From the NCBI GenBank assembly GCA_958510825.1, contig OY294044.1, positions 83,994,895 to 84,058,894 on the forward strand: a stretch of DNA of 64,000 bases, in the 5' to 3' direction. The stretch comes from Brachypterus glaber (taxonomy: Eukaryota; Arthropoda; Insecta; Coleoptera; Kateretidae). Positions 11,876 to 21,974 of this stretch are shown piece after piece (within the stretch, counting starts at the first letter, position 1; each line of letters begins with the position of its first letter). The notes below the pieces were generated by a model, which did no database searches, was not told where the DNA came from, and was given only the letters and a program-made list of their open reading frames with translations. The translations under genes and the position numbers were made by a program.

Positions 11876-12295
11876 CACTGCTCAGTAAAAGAGCTTTCCC
11901 ATTTTTCACCTCCGCGCGTGAAATTGATTTTTATTATCACATTTTTTTTTCCTAATTTCACCCCTGAAGGGTGGGGAGTAGTTTTCGTGAAAACTGGAGT
12001 ATTGGGGTTTTTGAGGTTGCTGAAAGTGAATCTGATAATAAAAATATTCTAAATCCACCCCCTGATGGGTGAGGGGTAGTTTTCGTAAAAATTGGTATAT
12101 TGGGGGTTTTGAGATTGTTGAAAGGGAATCTGATTATAACAAAATTCTAACTTCACCCCCAAAGGGGCAGAGGGTAGTTTTCGTGAAAATTGGTATTTTA
12201 AGGTTTTTATGTTTGCTGAAAGTGAATCTGAAAATAAAAAAAATCCATTTTACGCGCGGAGGTGTAAAATGGGAAAGCTCTTTTACTGGGCAGTG
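11876..12295. mobile_element. P-type MITE at the outer end of family D
   Basis: The left end reads CACTGCTCAGTAAAAGAGCT followed by TTCCCATTTTTCACCTCCGCG; the right end is the complement, ending AGCTCTTTTACTGGGCAGTG. The inverted repeats are about 45 bp with a few mismatches. On the right TA follows CAGTG, suggesting a Tc1/mariner-type TA target, but the left flank has lost it. The interior consists of the same ~100-bp modules as the rest of family D, so this unit and D share sequence, not just position. Confidence 0.75.
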
Positions 12296-12807
12296 TATTT
12301 TATTTATTTTCTACAAAACTGACATTTTATTGCAATTTAATGCATTTTTTTAACTTTTATTGAGATATTTAATTATTTTTTGGACACCCTGTACTTTTTT
12401 TCAAAAAAGTAAGTATAAACCCTGAATTCAGACATATTGGGGAATACCCTAGAAAAAAATTACTCTTTGGAAAAAATTCTAAGTGCATTTTTTTCTAGCC
12501 TTTATTAACCTCATTTGTCAATTTTTACCATTTTTACCTCATAAAAAATCAGTTTTATTTTTTTAGAGGGACATAAAAATTGAGAATATTCCTTTATTAT
12601 CCAGAAACACTATTTTGTTCCATAAACTTTCAATATCAAAGTTTTTATATCCTTAAAATAATAAAATCCCTTCACATGATTTTCTATTTAAAAAAACGCC
12701 GGGCGGGACCCTCAAATATTTTTTTAAAAATCTAAAAAAAAAATCAGGGTTGTTCTGTCATCTAAAGGAACAAAACCCCAACAATTCCGTAGGTCCTGGG
12801 CACCCTA

Positions 12808-12815
12808 ATACTTAT
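12808..12815. repeat. 8-bp target site duplication, right
   Basis: ATACTTAT, the exact partner of 9238-9245. Confidence 0.9.
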
Positions 12816-13309
12816 ACATAATTATGAATGATGCGACAGAATCATAAGAAAAATATATAAACAATTTGTTAGTTTAAAATATTGGAATAACATGTTTACT
12901 GTTTTGCTAAACATTGTCTGGTTCACAAGGATGCCTGGAACAGAGTTTGTTCTAAGAAGCCTTAAAATGTAAACTTAGACAAGTTTAGTACAGATCCTTG
13001 ATTTTTTATATCAGCAAATTTAAGACAGGAAACAATTTTTGTTGAAAACGCTATAGTTCTAAAGTCACATACTTTAATCCCAGCAAACATTGGTTCATTG
13101 CCCGCCCGTTGTGCAAACATTGGCATTTGTAGTTGGCCTTAGGTTGGCGAACGTACGTTGGTATATAAGTCGAGATATTTAAGGACGGAGATTCAATTGT
13201 ATAGGATAATAACTTCCGATTTCCTATCCATTTGTAACTTTTTACAGTGTAATATGTAATAGTCTTTTTAGCCAGGTTTAAAATTTTTGTTATAGTAGCC
13301 CAATCACTT
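12816..13309. other. Nothing recognised
   Basis: Apart from the first few bases, probably the end of the interrupted MITE, no repeat or gene is visible. Confidence 0.4.
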
Positions 13310-13429
13310 TAGATTTAAATCGATATAAGAATGAAAAAAAATTACAAGTCTAAACTTTTGACGCAGTTAAGTGTCCCCTGCGGAGTTCATGAAGAAATCA
13401 CATTTTTGCCCGTAAATTTGACATGGGAA

Positions 13430-14400
13430 GTGTCCCCATCTTGGATTTTGTGTGATTTTATGTTTTTGTCGATTAGCACTCGTATTTTGCATTTCTTGAT
13501 AAAAAAGGTAAGTAACCAATTTGTAGAGAATTTAATTCTCTACAATCTTTATAGAGTCAATATTGTTGAAAAAAATATTATATATTGTTAATAATAAGCA
13601 AAAAGTATGAAAAATCTTGGATTTCTCGATAAAAAAGGTAAGTAACAAATTTGTAGAAAATTCAATTCTCTACAATCTTTATCCAGTCAATATTGTTAAA
13701 AAAAAATATTTATTGCTAATGATAAGCAAAAAGTGTGAAAAATCTGGGATTTTGTGTTTTTGTCGATTTGCACGCGATTCTTGCATTTCTCGATAAAAAG
13801 AGTGGGTAACAAATTTGTACAGAATTCAATTCTCTACAATCTTTATATAGTCAATATTGTTGAAAAGAAAATTATTGTTAATAATAAGTAAAATGTGTGA
13901 AAAATCTTGGATTTTGTGTTTTTGTCGATTTGCACGCGATTTTTGCATTTTTCGATAAAAAAAGGTAAGTAATAAATTTATAGAGAATTAAATTCTCTAT
14001 AATCTTTATATAGTCAATATTGTTGAAAAAAAATATATTTATTGCTAATAATGAGCAAAAGTGTGAATATCTTGGATTTTGTGTTTTTGTCGATTAGCAC
14101 GCGCTTTTTACATTTCTCGATGAAAAAAGTAAGTAACTTTGTAAAGAATTAAATTCTCTACAATTTTTATATAATCAATATTATTGAAAAAAATTATTTA
14201 TTGTTAATAAATAATAAGCAAAAACTTTTGGATTTTGTGTTTTTATCTATGATCCAAACCAAGCTTATTTTGCATTTATCGATAAAAAAGGTTAGTTGTA
14301 AATTTGTAGACAATTTAATTCAGTAAAATCTTCATATAGTGATTATTATTGAAAAAATAATATTTAGTGATAATAATAAGCAAAAAGTGTGAAAAATTAG
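13430..14400 (+). repeat. Tandem array of ~145-bp units
   Basis: About six or seven diverged units follow one another. Each has TTGCATTTCTCGATAAAAAA (or close), a small hairpin GTAGAGAATTTAATTCTCTAC, ATAGTCAATATTGTTGAAAA, a block near AATAAGCAAAAAGTGTG and GGATTTTGTGTTTTTGTCGA. Unit length varies by small indels. Two further units appear inverted at 14945-15130. The embedded hairpin makes the array itself foldable. Confidence 0.85.
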
Positions 14401-14460
14401 GAGTGGCGCAGGTTTTTCAACTTTTGGACCATTTTTATTGAAAATAATTGGCACATTTAA

Positions 14461-14698
14461 GGGAACGTTCAAGTATTACGTAACGCAAAATGTACCAAAA
14501 TTCATACCCTTCATACCTCGGTTCTCGCGTTATTCAATGCTGTAGAGATTTTATATTTTGGCTACCCCCTTAACACACCCCCTATTAGGGGGGGTAGCCA
14601 AAATATGAAATCTCTATAATCTATAATAACGCGAGAACGGGGGTATAAAATGTATCAATTTTGGTACAATTTGCGTTACGTAATACTTGAACGTTCCC
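14461..14698. mobile_element. Hairpin MITE with GGGAACGTTCAAGTATTACG ends
   Basis: Arms of about 110 bp pair from GGGAACGTTCAAGTATTACG to the complementary CGTAATACTTGAACGTTCCC, with a short loop around TAACACACCCCCTATTAGGG. The flanks are TTAA on the left and TAAA on the right, a possible altered TTAA duplication. Non-coding. It interrupts the family F interior. Confidence 0.85.
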
Positions 14699-15142
14699 TA
14701 AAAGGCAAAGTTGTAGAGGACTCAGTTCCCAACAGCTTTTGTACAAACAAGTTTTTCGTACGACATGTAGATCACGTAGCCAAATGACGTTAGATTAAAT
14801 TCGATATAAGAAAGAAAAAAAAAATTACAAGTTAGAACTTTTGACGCAGTGTAGTGTCCCCCAGAAAGTAGATGAAGAAATCACATTCTTGGCCATAAAT
14901 TTCATATGGGAAGTCCCCTTGGATTTTGTGTGATTTTGTTTTTTCTCGATTTACAAATTTGTAGAGAACTTGATTCTCTACAAATTTTTTACTCACCTTT
15001 TTCATCGAGAAATTATTAGCAATAAACATTTTTTTTTCAGCAATATTGACTATATAAAGATCGTAAAGAATTTAATTCTCTACAAATGTTTTACTTACCT
15101 TTTTTATCGAGAAATGCAAAATACGCAAAATGCAAATCGACA

Positions 15143-15417
15143 AAACATAGAAAAAACGGATTCCTTGAACCAAGGACACGTGTCTTTGTATATGTTCAAA
15201 GCCATATTCTCTTGTTTCAAGGCTGGAATTTTCTTGAACCAAAGTCAATGTCCTTGAATGAAGAGCACGGGTTTTGAAATAAAAATCCGCGCTCTTTATT
15301 CAAGGACATTGACTTTGGTTCAAGAAAATGCCAGCCTTGAAACAAGAGAATATGGCTTTGAACATATCCAAAGACACCTGTCCTTGGTTCAAGGAATCCG
15401 TTTTTTCTATGAAACAC
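15143..15417. repeat. Near-perfect 0.27-kb palindrome
   Basis: The arms read AAAACGGATTCCTTGAACCA on the left and TGGTTCAAGGAATCCGTTTT on the right. They pair for about 125 bp, through GCCATATTCTCTTGTTTCAA and CTTTGGTTCAAGAAAATGCC, around a loop near 15275-15285. Two overlapping open frames on opposite strands here are the same peptide read from each arm and are not genes. Confidence 0.88.
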
Positions 15418-15545
15418 AAAATCACACAAAATCCAAGATGGCGGACACTTCCCATATAAAATTTATGGGCTTTTTTGTGATTTCTTCATCTACTCCGCGG
15501 GGGACACTTAACTGCGTCAAAAGTTCCGACTTGTAATTTTATTTT

Positions 15546-15978
15546 TTTTTTCATGAAAAAATCTAAAATGATTGTTTTGTATTGGACTAATAGATACACA
15601 CTGTTCGATTTTTTTCAAACTTGAAAATAAATTTGAAATTATATGCACACAGATATTTGTATAAGAACTTTCCTCTATAAATGTTTAAAACTTGAAAATG
15701 CATACTTTATACATCAAAACAATATAGAAACAAGATTTTTGTAAACTAAAACTTATAGTATATATCCTAATAATTCTTTGAAGGCGAGAGAAACTTTTCT
15801 GAAGACTGCCAACTTTGTACGTAAAGCAAGATTTAAGAAACAACTTTATCTTAGTAAAGGAGACGGGGGGCGGAGGCAGAATGAGCGCTACTGTTACACT
15901 TTTTTGGGAAAATAGGTTCAGAATAGTATATTCTATAACTAGTATGGTTTTTCCATTATTCTGGCGAGCGCAAAGTTT
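15546..15978. other. Nothing recognised
   Basis: AT-rich, no supported gene or repeat boundary. Confidence 0.4.
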
Positions 15979-16051
15979 GGCATACAAGCCGCAGGCGAGG
16001 ATGACGTTTCCGCGAGTGCGGAACTGCTATTCTATACTTGTTATAGACTAT

Positions 16052-16151
16052 ACCCAAGCAACAAAGTAGGTAAAAAAGTGGATAAAAGTCTAATTATCAA
16101 TTAATAATTAAACTTTTTGTCCACATTTTTACCTATTTTGTTGCTTGGGTA
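16052..16151. mobile_element. 100-bp hairpin MITE, ACCCAAGCAACAAA ends, copy 1
   Basis: The left end ACCCAAGCAACAAAGTAGGT and right end ACCTATTTTGTTGCTTGGGT are complementary apart from one base, and pairing continues through GTGGA...TCCAC to a short AT-rich loop. The second copy is a by-product of the 782-bp duplication. A related CCCAAGCAACAAAG block lies alone near 34542. Confidence 0.82.
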
Positions 16152-16844
16152 CTTTTTCTTAGACTGAAAGTATGAGAGTTTTACATTTTAAAATTTTAAT
16201 TTTACATCCAATGTGTATTCTATAAAGATTGGTTTTTAAAGCGGTTATAACTTTCTAGTTTCGTGCAATGCAGAAAAAGACCAGCCAATAGAATTGTAAG
16301 AATTTAAATTTAGAAGATTTTATTTGTTGATTTCTTATCTTGCCTAATGTATGACTGCTTTTAAAACATTTTGAAAGTAAAATTAAATTCTAGAATCTAA
16401 AATTAAATTTTAGAATGTACACTTGCGAGCAGAGAATTTGATTACACTAAAAATTGTTCTTGTTTAAAACTGATGACATAAGATGTCATTAATTGTCAAT
16501 AGGTATAATTTTTCAAAATGCAAATATTTACTCTCAATTAAAAAACACGAAAATAACTCAATATTTAGGGAATTTAATGACTAGAAGATCATTGAGGCCC
16601 GGTTGTACAAACCTCGCTCAAATTTGAACCTAGCTCAACTGTTGTTGTCCCCCTGGCCGCACCCCAATGTTCACAAAAAACAATCCCGAGCGAAAACTTT
16701 TGGTAACATACCTGTATGCCAAAATTCAAGTCTCTAGCTTAAAGCGTTCTTAAGTTATCGTTTGGACTTTTGGCATACAAGCCGCAGGCGAGGATGACGT
16801 TTCCGCGAGTGCGGAACTGCTATTCTATACTTGTTATAGACTAT

Positions 16845-16944
16845 ACCCAAGCAACAAAGTAGGTAAAAAAGTGGACAAAAGTCTAATTATCAATTAATAA
16901 TTAAACTTTTTGTCCACATTTTTACCTATTTTGTTGCTTGGGTA
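16845..16944. mobile_element. 100-bp hairpin MITE, ACCCAAGCAACAAA ends, copy 2
   Basis: Same structure as the copy at 16052, carried along in the tandem duplication and not an independent insertion. Confidence 0.82.
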
Positions 16945-17440
16945 CTTTTTCTTAGACTGAAAGTATGAGAGTTTTACATTTTAAAATTTTAATTTTACAT
17001 CCAATGTGTATTCTATAAAGATTGGTTTTAAAAGCGGTTATAACTTTCTAGTTTCGTTCAATGCAGAAAAAGACCAGCCAATAGAATTGTAAGAATTTAA
17101 ATTTAGAAGATTTTATTTGTTGATTTCTTATCTTGCCTAATGTATGACTGCTTTTAAAACATTTTGAAAGTAAAATTAAATTCTAGAATCTAAAATTAAA
17201 TTTTAGAATGTACACTTGCGAGCAGAGAATTTGATTACACTAAAAATTGTTCTTGTTTAAAACTGATGACATAAGATGTCATTAATTGTCAATAGGTATA
17301 ATTTTTCAAAATGCAAATATTTACTCTCAATTAAAAAACACGAAAATAACTCAATATTTAGGGAATTTAATGACTAGAAGATCATTGAGGCCCGGTTGTA
17401 CAAACCTCGCTCAAATTTGAACCTAGCTCAACTGTTGTTG

Positions 17441-17745
17441 TCCCCCTGGCCGCACCCCAATGTTCACAAAAAACAATCCCGAGCGAAAACTTTTGGTAAC
17501 ATACCTGTATGCCAAAATTCAAGTCTCTAGCTTAAAGCGTTCTTAAGTTATCGTGCTTACAAGATTTCCCGGACAGACCGATCGGCCGACCGATCGACCG
17601 ACAATTTTTTTTTTGCTTGAAATTGATTTATATCGACATAAAACGTCATAAAACGCAAAAATTCGCAAAAAAAAAAATTTGAAAATTTTTGCACGAATAC
17701 AAGGCTTTCCGAAATTTTCAAAATTTTCAAAATGGGAAAGCAAAA
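17441..17745 (-). repeat. Family D repeat arm, copy D4
   Basis: Inverted D segment: the conserved piece around 17455-17575, a CCGATCGGCCGACCGATCG run, then the AT-rich hairpin end finishing AAAATGGGAAAGC near 17742. It faces D5 across a ~315-bp spacer, the same geometry as D1/D2. The modular part is missing on this side. Confidence 0.8.
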
Positions 17746-18061
17746 AGGATACCCATCATATTATATCGCATAATATTATTATTACAAAATTAGAATATTT
17801 TTATATTAATATAATATTTCCTACGTATGATTAATATTATAAAATTTAATCAATATAAAACCGTTAAAAAAAAAATCAGAAAAAAGTATATTTTATTTGT
17901 CCAAACCAAACAGTATTAAATTATTTATTAAACTATAAAAATATATTTTATTTTTTTTTAACCATAACGTATTTCCATTTATGTACGGTTTTTGATAAAC
18001 GGGCCAAAGTGTTTAAGAACATAGCCGTACAAACCGGCAGCGCGCTTCTGCGCTTAGTTCC

Positions 18062-18720
18062 ATTTTGCTTTCCCATTTTGAAAATATTCAAAATTTCGGA
18101 AAGCCTTGTATTCGTGCAAAAATTTTCAAATTTTTTTTTTGCGAATTTTTGCATTTTATGACTTTATGTCGATATAAATCCATTTCAAGCAAAAAAAAAA
18201 ATTGTCGGTCGATCGATCGGTCTGTCCGGGAAATCTTGTAAGCACGATAACTTAAGAACGCTTTAAGCTAGAGACTTGAATTTTGGCATACAGGTTTGTT
18301 ACCAAAAGTTCTCGCTCGGGATTGTTTTTGGTGAACATTGGCGTGCGGCAAGGGGGGCAAATGGGGAAAAATACATTTTTTTAGAAAAAAAATTAAAATT
18401 GCTATATAGAGGTTTTTAAGGTTGCTAAAATTGAATCTGATAATAAAATTTCTCTAACTCCACCCCCGAGGGGGTGAGGGGGTAAATATTTTGAAATCTT
18501 TTCCAAATTTTCGTGAAAATTTGTAGATAGGGGTTTTTGAGGATGATAAAAATGAATCTTGAAATATATTTTTTGAAACCGACCCCCTTAGGGGTGGGGG
18601 TGATTTTTGTGAAAATTGGTATATTGACGTTTTTGAGGTTGTTGGAAGTGAATCTGATAATAAAAAATCTATTTTACGCGCAGGTGGTAAAATGGGAAAG
18701 CTTTTTTACTGGCAGTGTAT
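18062..18720 (+). repeat. Family D repeat arm, copy D5
   Basis: Begins TTGCTTTCCCATTTTGAAAA, passes the GTCGGTCGATCGATCGGTC run and conserved segment, then about three G-rich modules, and ends abruptly with the CGCGCAGGTGGTAAAATGGG / ACTGGCAGTGTA terminus. Compared with D2 several modules are missing, consistent with recombination between modules. Confidence 0.82.
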
Positions 18721-19404
18721 TTTGAGATGATATTGAAAAGTTACAGTTCTTCTAGAAACATTAATGTCTTTTATATCTGTCGTTCTTATTAAGTATCAAC
18801 CAAAACCTTCTTCTTCTTCTTCGATGTACCTTTATCAAATTCTTTGAATTATATTTAGATGGGTTTACGTCGTTTAATAAAAATACTATAAGTACTTTTT
18901 AACCAAAAAACTAGTGTTTTTATAGTTTTTTATTGACATGTAATGGAACAAATGTTTTTTTTTGCTAAGAGATACATGTGCAAAAATTATTACAAAAAAT
19001 ATCTAACTTGATTAATGAAATGTTATTGCTAATAATGGAGGACTCTTTTGATAAACTTTGATCTTAAGAACCGAAGCAGCTGGGATTTTAGTGATTACTT
19101 TTCTGTAAAATTCCCACATTCAGCTCACAAGATCAACCAACAGTTATCTTTGAGAATCTTTTTAAAAAAAAGTTTAATTTTGTAGGGTGTAAATAGCAAC
19201 TTATTTACAACTATTTACATTTTTGCGTTTTTTGAAGCTAATATTGGTTTATTGCAATGTTTTTTAAGGAAGTCTGTTAGCGATCAGATTATGTAGCAAA
19301 TTTAATCAAAATCTCATTTTTTTTAATTTGGGGTTAGGTAACCAGAGCATTTAGTCGCCGATATAAATCAACCATGTATTGTTGGTCCTAATATAAGGTT
19401 TTTT
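18721..19404. other. Nothing recognised
   Basis: AT-rich DNA with no supported gene; a CTTCTTCTTCTTC run lies near 18810. Confidence 0.4.
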
Positions 19405-19805
19405 TTGGGGTCCGGTCAGTGGGCCGAAACGGAACTAAAATTTTATGGAACAGAGTTAAGATAGTATAAAAATTTATAACCTACAATTTGTCAAAAAATT
19501 AATCAAATTACAATTTATAAGAAAATATAATTTTCTAAACCACTTTTTGTCAATTAGCCGTTATAATAGTTTGTATGGTAAAAATAATAAATAATGATCA
19601 AATTTGCATTTTCGGGAGGAAAAACACACACACAGTTAACTTTTTCATATATTGAAAATCTATAGATTTTGAACTTTGTAGCTTTTTAATATCTTTAATT
19701 TGAGAGAAAATGATTTAAATATTCTCGATTCACAAATGAAATGGAGCTCTCCAGAACTAGAATTATGAAACAAAAGACGTCTACCCTATCTCTATCTTAT
19801 TTGTG

Positions 19806-19895
19806 CTACACTTTCCAGCCAACCAAATAAATACTGTATTTGTTTTTCATACAACAAATACAGTATTTATTTGGTTGGCCGGAAAGTGTAGCAGT
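19806..19895. repeat. Hairpin, GCTACACTTTCC type, copy 1
   Basis: GCTACACTTTCCAGCCAACC pairs with GGTTGGCCGGAAAGTGTAGC, and the inner AAATAAATACTGTATTTGTT block pairs too, leaving a tiny loop; about 40-bp arms. A second, more diverged copy lies 100 bp downstream. Confidence 0.85.
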
Positions 19896-19989
19896 GAGCG
19901 GCACGAACGAACATAGCTAATGTGAATCTGTAGAATAATATAATTCTACTAAAATTTAGATGGCGCCAGTAATTTCTTCAATGAAAATA

Positions 19990-20078
19990 ATATAGTTACA
20001 CTTTTCGCCCGGCCAAGTAAATATTGTATTTGTTCAACAAAGAACAAATACAGAATTTGTTTGGTTGGGTGGAAGTGG
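19990..20078. repeat. Hairpin, GCTACACTTTCC type, copy 2
   Basis: Diverged version: TTACACTTTTCGCCCGGCCA against TTGGTTGGGTGGAAGTGGGA with inner AATATTGTATTTGTTC/GAACAAATACAGAATTT pairing. Confidence 0.7.
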
Positions 20079-20439
20079 GAGTGTATGTATGTCTTCTATC
20101 CTTTTTGGGTAAAACTTTTGTCCCTGTCTAATCTAACGGGATAAATCGCCATTGGACAATCTTCTTATTGTTTATTATAAAATATGCGTTACAGAAATAT
20201 ATGTTTATAACTAGTTTTATTGGTCTTCTTCAAGTCCAATATTATCGCACTTTTTCCATTAGTTTCGTGATATGTCTGGTAATCCTTTTATGAAGCAGGT
20301 ATTCTCAAAAATTATGGATATCTGACTCATATTACTATGATTTTTTTATATCTATAGTTCATATTATTATTTAAAACTATTTATTTCCAAAAGTAACTCC
20401 TTTTATTGCTATGAGCTTGTCTCTCTAAAACAACTAAGG

Positions 20440-21390
20440 TGGTTGCAGGTATTATGGCCATGTATTTATTATGGCCAATTTTCCATATTTCAAAAAGTAA
20501 GAATGAAAAAATTTTGATTACAGTATTTTAAGTTAGTGTTTCTAACAAAATTCCTAGGGCAAGCGCTAGATCGCGCCACTATTAATGGTTTTAATTTTGC
20601 AATGATTTTAGTGATTTTCTTTTCGTTGGTAAACGATTATATAAAATTTTATAATTTTGAAAATTTGATTACGGTAAGAACTTTCAATTTTATTTATATT
20701 TTATTATAGAAAAACGTTCTATTTAACAGTTGGTCTATATAGAATTTCAGTCAGTAAACGTAACTTTAACAAAAATTTAGGAACTCTTCTACATTACACT
20801 GTAGAGTAATATGGTCAGTTTGTGTGTATAGTAATATGGCTATGGCAATAAGCATGCTTCCTGCAGGAAGCTATGAGGCTCGGTGATAGATCTTACGTTT
20901 ATTTACATAAATATTGTGTTATACTAACAGAAAATTACACAGGATCATTTTTATTCAGATTGTGAATAATTAAAAAAAATAGCTAGTATAAAATATTTAT
21001 CTAGTATGTTTTACTTTACCTAAAGCCATTAATTGTTTTTTTTTATATTTTATGAAGTGTATAGTTTTTATTTAACTTTTTTATTTTACATAATAAAAGG
21101 CAATAAAAAAAAGCATATATAAATACTTTTGATAATATTTAGAAACATATGATTTATTTTATATGTGGCCATATTACTAGCACAGTGTTGGTAATATGGC
21201 CAATTGATACATTTTTTTAAATGGCCTATAATTTTTTATTTTGTAAACTTTTGTCATGTTTTTCTTTAATAACTTAAGCATAAATAAGTAGTCTGGGCTC
21301 TATAAGTATTATTTTGTTTTGAAGTTATCTCCTTTAATTTTTATCAGCAATTATACGTTAGCATGGGCATAATACCTGCACTTACCTTAT
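20440..21390. mobile_element. Nested ~0.95-kb element with GCAGGTATTATGGCC ends
   Basis: Left end AAGGTGGTTGCAGGTATTAT(GGCCATG), right end CATGGGCATAATACCTGCAC then TTACCTTA. The interior repeats short GGCCATA / GTAATATGGCC motifs on both sides (20460-20480, 20812-20845, 21170-21200), a subterminal-repeat pattern usual for transposase binding. No coding sequence. It lies inside the 19405-21632 element and so inserted later. Confidence 0.68.
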
Positions 21391-21640
21391 ATTATTATTA
21401 TTTTTGTAACATTTTTTCAGCTTACAACTAAATTTACAACTCTAAATACAGTGTACTAAATCAATTTAATTTCACTATACAAACCATTATAATTACCAGT
21501 TTTTAAAAAAATATAGAAAGATATTTTTTCTTATAAATTGTAACCTAACCTCATTTTTTCCAAAATAGTTGCTATCCATACTCTGTTCCATAAAATTTTA
21601 GTTCCATTTCGGCACACTGACCGAACTTTTTCGTGTGCAT

Positions 21641-21974
21641 TAAAATTGTCATTTATTGACAAATTAACATTTAATGTTTTTTTTTTAGGTTAACAAATAA
21701 ATTATTTTGCCTTTCATTTATCTTTCTATTTTTAGCAATAGATCAAAAAGATTGACTCTTTTATTCGCTTTTATTGGCAGTTTGATGAGGATCATATTTA
21801 TTAAAAATTGGCCTGCTCGATAAATTGAAGGGAAGTAAATTATATCACGTCGATTAAAACCAAGATAAAGATTACACAGGTCGGCACTGTAATTTTTTTT
21901 TATTTTAACTTTAAAAAAATGCGGATGATAAATAAAATGTACAAAGTAAAAAACGCAGCTCTACAAAATAAAAC
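21641..21974. other. Nothing recognised
   Basis: Non-coding spacer between two foldbacks. Confidence 0.4.

Larger units (their letters stand above)
10985..12300 (+). repeat. Family D repeat arm, copy D2 (longest modular copy)
   Basis: It starts near the hairpin end, passes through an expanded GGTCGATC-type run (11036-11125), the conserved GTCTGTCCGGGAAATCTTG segment, then about nine modules of roughly 100 bp. Each module has TTTTTGAGGTTG, a TGAATCTGATAATAAAA-like block and a palindrome of the type CCACCCCC...GGGGGTGGGG. The last modules form a TA-type MITE (11876-12295). Several 60-90-codon open frames run through it but follow the repeat module, not a protein family. Confidence 0.85.
9246..12807. 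mobile_element. hAT-like non-autonomous foldback element, 3.56 kb
   Basis: The element starts TAGGGTGCCCAG and ends with the exact complement CTGGGCACCCTA, and is bounded by an 8-bp direct repeat, ATACTTAT. An 8-bp duplication with TAG...CTA ends is characteristic of the hAT superfamily. Beyond the 12-bp ends, divergent inverted arms of some 350 bp (9246-9600 against 12460-12807; both carry a GCCGGGCG/CGCCCGGC block) continue inward into oppositely oriented family D arms (9600-10130 minus, 10985-12300 plus), which enclose another foldback (10176-10968). No hAT transposase domain is visible, so movement would depend on an enzyme supplied elsewhere. Confidence 0.88.
13310..15545. mobile_element. 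Composite foldback element, family F
   Basis: The outer ends are inversely oriented copies of a ~150-bp block. On the left, GATATAAGAATGAAAAAAAA, ACTTTTGACGCAGTTAAGTG and GAAGAAATCACA occur in order. On the right (15420-15545) the complement appears, with CACTTAACTGCGTCAAAAGT. A third copy of the block lies inside at 14790-14950 and a fourth at 32525-32690. The interior holds a tandem array, a hairpin MITE and a large palindrome, each listed separately. No transposase is visible. Confidence 0.7.
15979..17553 (+). repeat. 782-bp tandem duplication, about 99.6% identical
   Basis: 15979-16760 and 16772-17553 have the same length and differ at only three positions that I found: GTGGATAAAAG against GTGGACAAAAG, GGTTTTTAAAG against GGTTTTAAAAG, and TCGTGCAATG against TCGTTCAATG. 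The two copies are joined by an 11-base spacer, TTTGGACTTTT. Each copy ends in the first part of a family D arm. It is either a very recent duplication or an assembly artefact. Confidence 0.92.
19405..21632. mobile_element. 2.2-kb element with ~180-bp terminal inverted repeats
   Basis: The left arm has GGTCAGTGGGCCGAAACGGA then ACTAAAATTTTATGGAACAG; the right arm reads CTGTTCCATAAAATTTTAGT then TCCATTTCGGCACACTGACC. Weaker pairing runs inward through ACAATTTATAAGAAA and GTTTGTATGGT/ACTATACAAAC. Inside lie two short hairpins and another inverted-repeat element. No open frame fits a transposase. Confidence 0.72.

Noticed and set aside
11488..12353. Open frames of 60-95 codons repeated in family D copies
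   Set aside because: The frames follow the repeated DNA module, occur on both strands and shift between copies; they are not conserved as proteins.
13430..14400. CRISPR-like array
   Set aside because: Units are diverged tandem repeats without constant repeats and unique spacers, and the context is eukaryotic.
15086..15429. Overlapping open frames with related peptides on both strands
   Set aside because: Produced by the palindrome at 15143-15417.
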